A program made the translations under genes and the position numbers. Positions 1 through 9,367 of a stretch of DNA of 33,844 bases are shown here, piece by piece; positions within the stretch are counted from its first letter, which is position 1, and each line of letters opens with the position of its first letter. The notes beneath the pieces are model-generated. The model was not told where the DNA came from. It searched no databases and saw nothing but the letters and a program-made list of their open reading frames with translations. The stretch comes from Condylostoma magnum. Lineage: Eukaryota > Ciliophora > Heterotrichea > Heterotrichida > Condylostomatidae. The stretch covers positions 1-33,844 of the forward strand of contig CAKKTI010000230.1 of assembly GCA_920105805.1 (NCBI GenBank), given 5' to 3'.

Positions 1-858
1 GATTTAAGTGAATCCAAAGACTTTATACTCATTAGCCATGAATCCCCATAAGTAGAAATTCAAGAAAAAACCCATAAAAAGCATCCAAAAGTGCGAATGG
101 CCTAAATGTTTATACCAATCACTATCTTCTTTTAATTCTTAGCTTTCAATGCTAGCACCTTCTTTCTCAGTTACCATTAAAACTCCAACTATTCCATTAA
201 AAAATCCGATTAGCGCACATATTTACAATGCAAAGGGTACATTGGAATATACCTCAGAATCAAACAGCACTTCAGTCTCATTTCCTCTTTATGCTGCAAT
301 GCTAGGAGGAATGTTGCTGGAGTTAGCAATGAAACTGAAAACCAGCCCATATACAAGCCCTCCCAGACTAAAACCAGCTAAATTGAGTCCGGTTACGAGT
401 CCTTTCCTCTCAGGGTAATAGGTTCACCCAGCCCAGGCCGGTAAGAGGCAAGATGTACCAGCGCCAAAACCTATTGCTATACCGTAACAAAGCATGAATG
501 TATAGGGACTGCTCATTAAGGAGCTTAAAAACAAGAATAATGAAAATACTAAGGCTCCCATTGCCATTGCTATCTTCCTTCCCTTGCTATTGCCCAGTCT
601 TTATAGCAATTAAGCTACAATTTAACAGCAGATTCCCTCGAAAAGGTAGCCTACTGGTAGACACGGGAATAATGTTGAGCTATTATAACTACTGTTGAAT
701 GAATGATAGTATGAGGTGATATATAAACCTATTATCCCCCAACTGTTTATCATTGAGCCATTCACATTAATTAGGCATCCACCTAGGATCGAAAGAGGGC
801 CCTTGATGCCTGTTTCTTGCTTGACAGGGGCTTCTTTCTAGATCAAAAAGTCTTCCAT
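1..858 (-). CDS. MFS transporter, copy 1 (partial, C-terminal part outside window)
   Basis: Multi-pass membrane transporter of the major facilitator superfamily, probably a small organic anion or monocarboxylate carrier of the oxalate/formate-antiporter-like group; the substrate cannot be read from sequence. The start is ATG at 856-858, opening MEDFLI, matched by MEEFLI in copy 3. Seen here are 286 codons covering the first six helices, the central hydrophilic loop and the beginning of the second half. After the helix containing CLLPAWAG comes YPERKGLVTGLNLAGFSLGG, a typical MFS cytoplasmic-loop and helix pattern. Several in-frame TAA and TAG codons fall where copies 2 and 3 also have Gln, so they are sense codons. 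The gene runs off the left edge in mid-protein. It is the first of three tandem copies on the same strand. Confidence 0.85.
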
Positions 859-1037
859 TTAATATTAAAAGAATTGATTGAGCTGGATGCATTTAAGTTT
901 GTAAGGAGAATAAGGCACTATTTATTATGCTTGAAAAGTTTAACTGGTAGTCTTTTTGAGAAAATTTAGGAATTTTTTAGGGTTTATAGACAATTTTAAG
1001 AGGAATTTATCATACCATTCCATCTAAACTGTCCAGA

Positions 1038-1370
1038 ATAGTTAATTATAAGAACAGAAGTGTTGATAAGGATTTATTGTTGCCAAAAGGCGACAAGAGA
1101 GGATAATTCGAGTAATAAATAACAAATCTTGAAATCTGATGATATTTATAATTCTAGAAACAGAATAATTGAAAAGCTTAAATAAGAGAGATTGATAGAG
1201 GAATCAACTTAGAATGTCTATAAAATTATTAAAATCTATAGATATAGGAAGAAGACTCTTTAGTCTTATAAAGTTAATTGATAATATGCATCCTGATGGT
1301 GACAAATCTTAAATTTAAAGAGAATTGAATGAAAACGAATAAAGGAATTCATAAATGTAGTTAATATTTA
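1038..1370 (+). pseudogene. Decayed EF-hand gene fragment 1
   Basis: This spacer segment aligns at the nucleotide level with the middle of the intact EF-hand gene at 9368-10585, roughly parent residues 197-320. Shared landmarks include AGAAGTGTTGATAA against AGAAGTGTCGATAA, the stretch giving KSD, GGAAGAAGACT, and ATGCATCCTGATGGTGACAA against ATGTATCCTGATGCTAATAA. Both ends of the parent gene are missing and small insertions and deletions break the frame. It sits just upstream of MFS copy 1, in the opposite orientation, and is shared with fragment 2 by duplication of the unit. Confidence 0.75.
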
Positions 1371-1439
1371 AGTATTGAAATTCTCTTATTTAATAATTGT
1401 ATCATACATAGAAAACAATCATATGTAATTTATAGTAGA

Positions 1440-1535
1440 GTTTACTATATAACTTTCATCAAATATTAAGAATCTATTTAATCCAGCAGTTGCTATTAGT
1501 TGTTCTAAACTCCTTCTCTTGAAAGACTTAAACAT
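1440..1535 (-). pseudogene. Remnant of the C-terminal end of the small unknown gene at 3499-3882
   Basis: In one minus-strand frame this reads RSLEQ...AGLNRFLIF, matching SRALEQ...AGFNKFLIF at the end of the gene at 3499-3882. DNA similarity continues through the shared TTTACTATA and AAATATTAAGAAT blocks. Only the last 25-30 residues are recognisable here, so this is a truncated duplicate in the copy 1 to copy 2 spacer. Its downstream side runs directly into the 3' end of MFS copy 2. Confidence 0.5.
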
Positions 1536-1600
1536 AGTAAAACCATATACTAATAGAATTCATATTTAAAGTATAAACTTGAGCAAATAATAGTATTGAT

Positions 1601-2923
1601 CTAATTAACAAATTTATCCTCTTTCTTGCTTAACCTGATATTCATAACTACAAAAAATCCTATTACTTATAGTAAAGCAATGGTCATAAATGTATAAAAG
1701 TATCCAAAGTTTTACAAGACCAATCTGTCAAGTAGGATAGTTGATAACTCAGAGGCTGTCATACCCAGTAGCAGAACACTCCATATAGAAGCAGGACAAT
1801 TTGGAAAGCTTCTCCCACTTTAAGTTCCAAATAGCACAAATGATCCAGATCCTGTAAAGAAAACAGCAGAAACAGCAATTGAGTATACCCACTTATTTAA
1901 TGGAGTCCAATACAATACAGAGGATAAGCATAAAGTAATGGATAAATTTACATATACAATTGACTTAAAGGAATAATAATCCATAACGAATCCCCAAAAG
2001 ATTCTACCAAATGTACCAAATATGCATGCTACTGGTCCAATGATAGATAAGAACTAGTCGTTTTTGATTTAAGTGAATCCAAAGACTTTATACTCATTAG
2101 CCATGAATCCCCATAAGTAGAAATTCAAGAAAAAACCCATAAAAAGCATCCAAAAGTGCGAATGCCCTAAATGCTTATACCAATCACTATCTTCTTTTAA
2201 TTCTTAGCTTTCAATGCCAACACCTTCTTTCTCAGTTACCATTAAAACTCCAACTATTCCATTAAAAAATCCGATTAATGCACATATTTACAATGCAAAG
2301 GGTACATTGGAGTATACCTCAGAATCGAACAGTACTTCAGTCTCATTTCCTCTTTATGCTGCAATGCTAGGAGGAATGTTGGTAGAATTAGCAATGAAAC
2401 TGAAAACCAGCCCATATACAAGCCCTCCCAGACTAAAACCTGCTAAATTGAGTCCGGTTACGAGTCCTTTCCTCTCAGGGTAATAGGTTCACCCAGCCCA
2501 GGCTGGTAAGAGGCAAGATGTACCAGAGGCAAACCCTATTGCTATACTGAAACACAGCATGAATGTATAGGGACTACTCATCAAGGAGCTTAAAAACATG
2601 AAGAATGAGAATACTAAGGCTCCCATTGCCATTGCTACCTTCCTTCCCTTGCTATTACCTAACTTTTATAGCAGTTTAGCTACAATTTAACAGCAGATTC
2701 CCTCAAAGAAGTAGCCTGCTGGAAGACACGGGAATAATGTTGAGCTATTGTAACTATTGTCGAATGAATGATAGTATGAGGTAATGTATAAACCTATTAT
2801 GCCCCAACTGTTTAGCATTGAACCATTTACATTTAGTAAGAACCCACCTAGAATCGAAAGAGGGCCCTTGATACTTGTTTCTTGCTTGATAGAAATTTCT
2901 TTCTAGATCAAAAATTCTTCCAT
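1601..2923 (-). CDS. MFS transporter, copy 2
   Basis: Complete transporter gene of 440 residues (441 codons with the stop), exactly the length of copy 3 and without net frame change between ATG at 2921-2923 and TAG at 1601-1603. About twelve hydrophobic helices are expected; the N-terminal half contains NSWG-type helix 1, a CLLPAWAG helix and the loop YPERKGLVTGLNLAGFSLGG. The last residues, EDKFVN, are followed by TAG at the same place where copy 3 has TAA, which supports this as the terminator. Downstream of the TAG the frame stays without TGA for about 80 codons, so a TGA-only stop would give an implausible extension. The first part of the gene is more diverged from copies 1 and 3 than the rest. 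Confidence 0.9.
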
Positions 2924-3099
2924 TTTATATTGTAAGAATTGATTGGGCTAGATAGATTTAAGTTTGTACAGAGAATAAGATACTATTTATTATGCATGAA
3001 AAGCTTAACTGATAGTTTTGAGAAAACATATAAATTTTCTACTGTTCTTATGCAGTATCAAGATAAATTCATCATATTATTCCTTCTAAACGGCCCAGA

Positions 3100-3420
3100 A
3101 TAATTAATTAGAAAAGTGCTGATAATGATCGATTGCTACCCCAAGCCGGCAGAAAAGAGTAATGCTAGGAATAGATTTCCTTTTAGCTAATGAATAACAG
3201 ATCTTGAAATCTGATGTGATTTTAATAAAAATGGCTTTTATAATTCTAGAAAATAGAATAAATAGATTAGAGAGATTAACAAAATTATTGAAATCTATAG
3301 GTAAAGGAAGACTCTTTAATTTTATGACGCTAAATAAAAATATTCTGATACTAGTAAATCCTAAACTAACAACATTGAAAGAGAGTCGAATGAATAAAAG
3401 AATTTATCAATGCAATTAAT
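3100..3420 (+). pseudogene. Decayed EF-hand gene fragment 2
   Basis: This aligns with the middle of the EF-hand gene at 9368-10585. The clearest block encodes KSDVILIKMAF, against KSDVILIKKAF in the intact protein, followed by a weaker match around IGKGRLFNFM against VGRRRLISFM. About a dozen residues are deleted after the first block, and none of the four calcium-binding loops is present. The fragment lies upstream of MFS copy 2 in the opposite orientation, the same position as fragment 1 beside copy 1. The 71-codon reading frame across it is decay product, not a separate gene. Confidence 0.75.
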
Positions 3421-3498
3421 ATTTAGATATTAAAAGTATCCTATTTAATAATTATACCATGTATAGAAATAATAATATATAATTCATAATAGAGTTTA

Positions 3499-3882
3499 CT
3501 ATACACTTCCATAAAATATTAAGAATTTATTGAACCCAGCATTTGTTTGCTCTAAAGCTCTGGAACAATCGAAATGTGACTTATCTCAGGTTATAGAGGT
3601 TTGCATTTACTCATAATCTCCTTCATAATGCTAAATTAAGTACAGCTTGATTCGTTATTCCATACTCAGCAACTCCTCCGGTTATAAGGCTCTATAAGAC
3701 TTCCAAGTTACAAGAAAAGATTAGCTATACATGCATCAAAATTGGAGTCTGGGAAGTTGATTGACTTAGACCTAAGCATAATCACGAACTTTTAGGCGGG
3801 ATCCTATTATTTTTTGTATTGTAAGACCACATCCTGCCTCTGCTATGATTTATGGGTTTTGTAAATTAAGAGAAGGAAGCAT
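3499..3882 (-). CDS. Small protein of unknown function, possibly itself a remnant
   Basis: A minus-strand frame from ATG at 3880-3882 to TAG at 3499-3501 gives 127 residues with a balanced, amphipathic composition (for example PEELLSMEQRIKLYLIQHYE), unlike the AT-rich flanks. The end, SRALEQTNAGFNKFLIF, has a diverged copy at 1440-1535, so a protein-coding ancestor is likely. In the same frame the next upstream Met is at 4383, which would give about 294 residues; composition becomes poor in charged residues and rich in Ile, Phe, Tyr and Gln, so I prefer the short form. No family was recognised. Because all frames are open under this code, the call rests on composition and the duplicate only. 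Confidence 0.4.
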
Positions 3883-4631
3883 TGATTCATAGATTTTGGT
3901 TGTTTAATATTTATATAATGATCTGGCATTACATCCTAAAACTAAGTTATTCTATCAGAGTTTTACGTGTTTACGCTAAAGGAATTATAAATACTTAAAA
4001 ATCTTATTAAAACTAATTTGTACATGCTGTTTAAATATCAGCTAAAATTTAAATAGTTATTAAGTAATGGTTTTCTATTCTATTTCATCAAGCTGTTTAC
4101 ATTACTAATACGTTTAGCATCATATTTATCTCCTTAATAATTATCCAACTTAACTTTTTATATGGGAAAGCAGAAAAATATTATTTCTTATCTCAATTAG
4201 AAAAGTTCTGCTTTTAAAGTTGTTTGATATTATAGAATAAATATAACTATTTAATTCCTCTAATGCTACTTACTATCAAAATCAGTTCTATATTGTAAAA
4301 TTATATTTGGTTATAAATAACTAAGAAAAAGCAGCTCTTCAAATTTATAGTTAAGAAGATTATACATTTCATCTATCGCACATTGCGTTATATTTAAAAT
4401 AATGATTAAAAGTTCCCTTACATATTATTACTATGAATATATCTTATCAATAGTTATATTTGCGATTCTAATAAGCTAAATATATAAAAAGAATATGCTA
4501 TTATTGATAGTATAATACACTTACCTTACGTTAAACTATTAAAAACGGCTTAATTATCTCTTTTATATAATATATACGATTTTAAATGCAGAAAAATTAA
4601 ATAAAAGCAAAGCTCAAAGAATGATATTTAC
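3883..4631. other. AT-rich spacer between copies 2 and 3 of the transporter
   Basis: About 750 bases, strongly AT-rich with many short homopolymer runs. It has no counterpart between copies 1 and 2, so it accounts for much of the longer spacing. A minus-strand frame continuing from the small gene at 3499-3882 can be extended to a Met at 4383 but is poorly supported. I see no RNA gene or recognisable repeat. Confidence 0.5.
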
Positions 4632-5954
4632 TTAATCAACAAATTTATCTTCTTTCTTGGTTAATCTGATATTCATAACTACAAGAACCCCCAATACTTC
4701 AAGCAAAGCAATGGTCATAAATGTATAAAAATATCCAAAGTTTTATAGGACCAGTCTGTCAAGTAGGATTGTTGATAACTCAGAGGTTGTCATTCCTAGT
4801 ATTAGAACACTCCATATAGAGGCAGGACAATTTGGGAAGCTTCTACCACTTTAAGTACCAAACACCACAAATGATCCAGATCCTGTAAAGAAAGCTATAA
4901 TAATAGCAATTGAATAAACCCATTCATTTAATGGAGTCCAATACAATACAGAGGATAGAAGTATTGAAACAAATGAATGGGCATATACAATTGACTTAAA
5001 GGAAAAATAATCCATAACGAATCCCCAAAAGATTCTACCAAATGTACCAAATATACATCCTACTGGCCCAATGATAGACAATAATTAGTCGTTTTTGATT
5101 TAAGTGAATCCAAAGACTTTATACTCATTAGCCATGAATCCCCATAAGTAGAAATTCAAGAAAAAACCCATAAAAAGCATCCAAAAGTGCGAATGCCCTA
5201 AATGCTTATACCAATCACTATCTTCTTTTAATTCTTAGCTTTCAATGCCAACACCTTCTTTCTCAGTTACCATTAAAACTCCAACTATTCCATTAAAAAA
5301 TCCGATTAATGCACATATTTACAATGCAAAGGGTACATTGGAATATACCTCAGAATCGAACAGTACTTCAGTCTCATATCCTCTTTATGCTGTAATGCTA
5401 GGAGGAATATTGGTAGAATTAGCAATGAAACTGAAGACCAGCCCATATACAAGCCCTCCCAGACTAAAACCTGCCAAATTGAGTCCGGTTACGAGTCCTT
5501 TCCTCTCAGGGTAATAGGTCTATCCTGCCCAGGCTGGTAAGAGACAAGATGTACCAGAGGCAAAACCTACCGCTATACCATAACACAGCATGAATGTATA
5601 GGGATTGGTCATCAAAGAGCTTAAAAACATGAAGAATGAGAATACTAAGGCTCCCATTGCCATTGCTACCTTCCTTCCCTTGCTATTACCTAACTTTTAT
5701 AACAGTTTAGCTACAATTTAACAGCAGATTCCCTCGAAGAAGTAGCCTGCTGGAAGACATGGGAATAATGTTGAGCTGTTATAACTGCTGTCGAATGAAT
5801 GGTAGTATGAGGTGATATATAAACCTATTATGCCCCAGCTGTTTAGCATTGAACCATTCACATTAAGTAGGAACCCACCTAAGATCGAAAGAGGCCCCTT
5901 GATGCCTGTTTCTTGCTTGACGGGGGTTTCCTTTAAGATCAGAAATTCTTCCAT
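4632..5954 (-). CDS. MFS transporter, copy 3
   Basis: Complete 440-residue transporter, from ATG at 5952-5954 to TAA at 4632-4634. It reads MEEFLI, then a first helix region (GFLLNVNGSMLNSWG), a helix with CYGIAVGFASG, the loop YPERKGLVTGLNL, a long loop before residue 250, and a second half with GPVGCIFGTFGRIFWGF and FFTGSGSFVVFG. Twelve membrane helices are expected. The TAA aligns with the TAG of copy 2, and both follow EDKFV plus one residue. A TGA six codons further on is a second candidate stop; it would add VNIIL. The gene is divergent from the MLH3-like gene across 457 bases. Confidence 0.9.
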
Positions 5955-6411
5955 TTAATATTGTAAGAATTGATTGGGCTAGATGGATTTAAGTTTGTAA
6001 GGAGAATAAGGCCCTATTTATTACGCTTAAAAAAATTAACTGATAGTCTTTTTGAGAAAACATATAAATTGGGTAGTGTTTTTAGGCAGTTTTAAGAGGA
6101 ATACAATTTATTTACTTTATTAATAGTTATATCATTTCTTTTACACTATATTACTTTAAAGATTCAAAATTTCATTTAAAATGGAACTCTTATTTTAAAT
6201 GAGTTTTAGCCTAAAAAAGGTTTATCCAGTTACTCATATTTATTAGATATGTAGTAAACATTTAGTATTATTTAATAATGTACCCTATTTAGACAGCTTT
6301 ATTACCTTTTACTAACAAATCAAAATTACTATTGCCTAGACATTGTTAAAATATTAAGTTATTGCATTACTAGATAAAAGCAATATTCTGTATAATGTCT
6401 TATATTAAAAG
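5955..6411. other. Divergent intergenic region
   Basis: This lies between the starts of MFS copy 3 and the MLH3-like gene. The first ~150 bases repeat the flank of copies 1 and 2; the remainder is unique and very AT-rich. It presumably holds the promoters of both genes. No motif is convincing and no gene is visible. Confidence 0.6.
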
Positions 6412-8217
6412 ATGTTAACCCCTATTAATAAAATGAGCATAAAATCTCTTGAAAACAAAACATAAAAGCTTATATTAGCATCTAGTATACTTAGCAATGA
6501 ATTAGTAATAGCACTAAAACTAGTAGAAAATTCAATAAAGGCCAAAGCTGACTATATAGAAATCCATGTCAGATCTAATATCATAGAAGTTAAAGACAAT
6601 GGTTTAGGTATAGATCTATAACAAATAAAACAACTTAAGGGTAATAATACAACTTTAAGATACTTATAATGAGTTTCATAATTATCTATTATAACTAAGA
6701 CAAGTAGTTAAAGATGTGTATGATTAGATTACAGCTAAAAGAGCTGTAATTAAACAGATATTTTGAAAAATCCAGGAACTATTATAATTGCTCGTAAGTT
6801 ATTTGACAATATCAAACCAAGATAATCTTATTTGCTCTCAAATATACTGAAATTCTAAGAACTGTTAAATTATTTAATAATACCATATCCGTATCTCTAG
6901 GTAATGATTTATAAGTCAGGTAAACCTATTAATAAAATAAGAGCAAATATCAATTTGGAGAGTAGAGTATAAAGCCTACTGGGCCTTAATATATAACAGA
7001 TTTATTATTAAGGTAATATTATGACTTTATAAGGAGGAATTTCAAAGCCAATGGAAGGTAAACAAGGTAGTAGGACTTAATTTTTATATTTTGATAATAG
7101 AATAGTCCAGTGCCAAATTATTCAAGACTAAATCAATGATGCTTTTAAGCAAATTTATACTAAATTATAAAAGCGTAATGGTCCTTAGCCAATAGGCCAA
7201 AGCAGTTAAAAATATCCTATCTTTTTTATACAAATATTCTCCTAAAATTGCTATACTTAAGACTAATAATTCCCACCAGAATTACTATTTACAGATACTT
7301 AACTACTATAAGCTGATATTCATTAGTTTTTATTAGTAGCTTTCAAGGATATAAACAATGCAGAATAATTATTAAAAGAACCATAGATTAACTACGCCAA
7401 AGAAGCTATAGTTCCTAAAAATTACACTATTGATCCTTAGTGAGATGATAGATAATTGTTTGATAAATTACGGGATAATTTTTAAACATAAACAAAAAAG
7501 AAAAAGCCTAAGTAAGTAAATGATTAAGATATTGTTAAGAAGTTTCTAGATGATACTATACAAACTTCTATTGTTCCTAAACTTATCGATATTCCTTCTA
7601 TAAATATAAAGTAGGAGTAGATTGATTTATGTTTACCTTAATAAGTATAATAGTATTAGCTACATGTAGAAAAAATCAATTTTAATAAAGTAATTGCATA
7701 AGTTGATTAAAAATTCATTTTATGCCAGATGAATGAAGATGTACTTGTTGCTATTGACTAACATGCAGCTGATGAAAGAATAAAATTAGAGCATTTCATG
7801 GCTAATTTATAATAAATAATAGAAAAACAACCCTTAGAACAAAATATACATAACTTTACTTCAGTCTAATTATAATAGATAAAACAGCAGAAAGGAAGAT
7901 TGGAAGAACTTGGATTTAGTTTTAATCAAAATCTTGAAGTTGTATAAATACCAAAAATAATGGGAACATCTTTAACAGTTGAAGACTTAGTACTTATTTT
8001 AGAAGATAACTAGTAAATTCCTGAATGTATTTTATAAATCCTAAGATTTAAAGCATGTCGTTAAGCTGTTAAATTTGGAGATGCATTGGACTTTGAGGAA
8101 ATTAATAGAATTCCTGTGTAATTATAATAGTGTAATATACCAACGAAGTGTGTACATGGAAGGCCAACCTTTTATCCTCTAATTAAAGGATTATTAAGAC
8201 CAACTAAAGCTTGGTAG
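6412..8217 (+). CDS. MutL homologue, MLH3-like, with degenerate ATPase motifs
   Basis: DNA mismatch-repair or meiotic-recombination protein of the MutL family, 601 residues, nuclear by family. The N-terminal GHKL ATPase starts at MSIKSLENKTQKLI (the second Met, at 6433, may be the true start). SNELVIALKLVENSIKAKA matches motif I but has Lys where the family has Asp; DNGLGID is motif II. The GFRGEAL lid motif is absent: sequence passes from LKGNNTTLRY straight to a diverged QLSIITKT. FLYFDNRIV is the transducer strand. The C-terminal endonuclease motif is complete: DQHAADERIKLE near residue 448, FKACRQAVKFGD, and CVHGRP near 581. DQHAADER and ACR...KFGD favour MLH3 over PMS2. TAG at 8215-8217 follows the expected end soon after GRPTFYPLI. 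Confidence 0.85.
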
Positions 8218-8272
8218 GTTTAATTTTTGCCCTGTATAAATTCTAACTTATATACGCATATTTAATTATTAA

Positions 8273-9016
8273 ATGGGAAATAAGTAAATCAAAAGTTGTA
8301 GAAACCTTCGATGCTGTGAAAAAGATACAAAAGAATAGATTTAGCATGACTATAATGAGACAACTCAGCATACTTACTAAAACAAACAAATTTTATCCTT
8401 AGACTTTGATATAGTAGATACACGAGTAAATTAAATCTTTAATGAATTTAGCCATCATTTAGATAGAAACTAATTAGGATTTGAGTTACTAAAAGATTCG
8501 TAAATAGCAAATATTTACTTTAAAAGCACTTTTAACGGGTATATAACTAAAACAGTATGAAATAGTAGAATATAATTTAATCTTCTATGTAACTTTTTTG
8601 CAAATGTGAACAATATTTATTATTGGGATGATTGTATTACACAAAGTGAAGTAATTAAGTAAATTGATTCAGAAAAGAAGATTTTATCTGCTTTCATCGA
8701 GCCGCATAAAAACTGTACATTATAATAAATATTTTTAGTATCTATCTAAAGATAAGCTCAAAATGTATTTTACATTATGACAACTTAATTAGAACCTATT
8801 TAAATAGGAAAAAAGCAAAATTATACAATGAATGATTATTACTTAAACGGAGTATATGTAGAGTAATAAGAAAACGATTGTATTGTAAACATAATTCATC
8901 ATCAGTCAATAACATTGTCTAATAATATGAAACTAATGAAGGCTAAGATAACAATCCAATAGCTGCTTAAAGAGTTGTTAAACATTCAAATAAAATTAGA
9001 TAATTTACTAGATTAA
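8273..9016 (+). CDS. START-like lipid-binding protein with N-terminal lipidation signature
   Basis: Predicted 247-residue protein. It begins MGNKQ, a classic N-myristoylation start, followed by CRNLRCC, which could be palmitoylated, so attachment to a membrane is likely. Residues ~90-235 resemble a START (StAR-related lipid transfer) domain: a W near the start of the strand region, WDDCITQSEVIKQIDS, then IQRQAQNVFYIMTT, then NDYYLNGVYVEQQENDCIVN, which parallels the NGYxLxGYxIxxxDDxSCxV pattern. The match is by eye and moderate. I place the stop at TAA 9014-9016, after DNLLD, because the next gene on the opposite strand then ends eight bases away, as in other convergent pairs here. A TGA at 9125-9127 is the alternative. 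It follows the MLH3-like gene by 55 bases. Confidence 0.6.
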
Positions 9017-9024
9017 TTATAAGC

Positions 9025-9351
9025 CTAAATTATTATATAATAATCTGATAAAATGTTGCAAATATAGTTGTATAATAGAAGCATTGCCAGGAGGATTATA
9101 GCAATCTCCCTATTAAAGTTTTATTGATCAACCGTCTAACACCCCTTATCCTATAAAGATTCATACGCGGTATCTTTAGATTTCTTTAGTATTTGCTATA
9201 TATCATAGACACAGTTCTAATAGGCTCACTAATTATTCATCTAATTAAACTCTGTACATTCCAAATCTAAACCCAAATCATCGTCTTCTTACGTTAATTC
9301 ATACTGTTTCAACAATGCATACACTTACTCTTATTTATCGTTTTTTTCCAT
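9025..9351 (-). CDS. Small tail-anchored membrane protein, unknown
   Basis: A 108-residue minus-strand frame from ATG at 9349-9351 to TAG at 9025-9027. The first ~80 residues are acidic and Gln-rich (QEDDDLGLDLECTEFNQ, then YDIQQILKKSKDTAYES). They are followed by one hydrophobic segment, IAIILLAMLLLYNYICNIL, a few residues before the end, the layout of a tail-anchored protein. The minus strand is purine-rich here, like coding strands elsewhere in the window, whereas the plus-strand frame is low-complexity Ser/Tyr. No family was recognised. Its start is 16 bases from the divergent EF-hand gene and its stop eight bases from the START-like gene. Confidence 0.55.
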
Positions 9352-9367
9352 TATTAAAAGAGTAAAA

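Larger units (their letters stand above)
1..6102. repeat. Tandem array of three MFS transporter units with uneven spacers
   Basis: The same gene occurs three times in one orientation (starts at 858, 2923 and 5954). The flank upstream of each start is also repeated: sequence after the starts of copies 1 and 3 matches for about 150 bases, to near 1016 and 6102. Units 1 and 2 share more flank (to about 1500 and 3550), including an EF-hand gene fragment and a piece of another gene. Unit spacing is 2065 bases between copies 1 and 2 and 3031 between copies 2 and 3; the extra kilobase lies at about 3550-4610. This looks like successive local duplication followed by decay of the passengers. Confidence 0.85.

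Noticed and set aside
3600-3980. Plus-strand frame with a Cys and KHNHEL motif resembling a FAR1/MULE-type zinc finger
   Set aside because: The match is very short, the frame has no other conserved residues, and the minus-strand frame has a diverged duplicate that supports it instead.
149-5514. Three near-identical 89-codon plus-strand frames (149-418, 2214-2483, 5245-5514)
   Set aside because: They are antisense shadows of the three transporter copies; their similarity follows from the conserved minus-strand gene.
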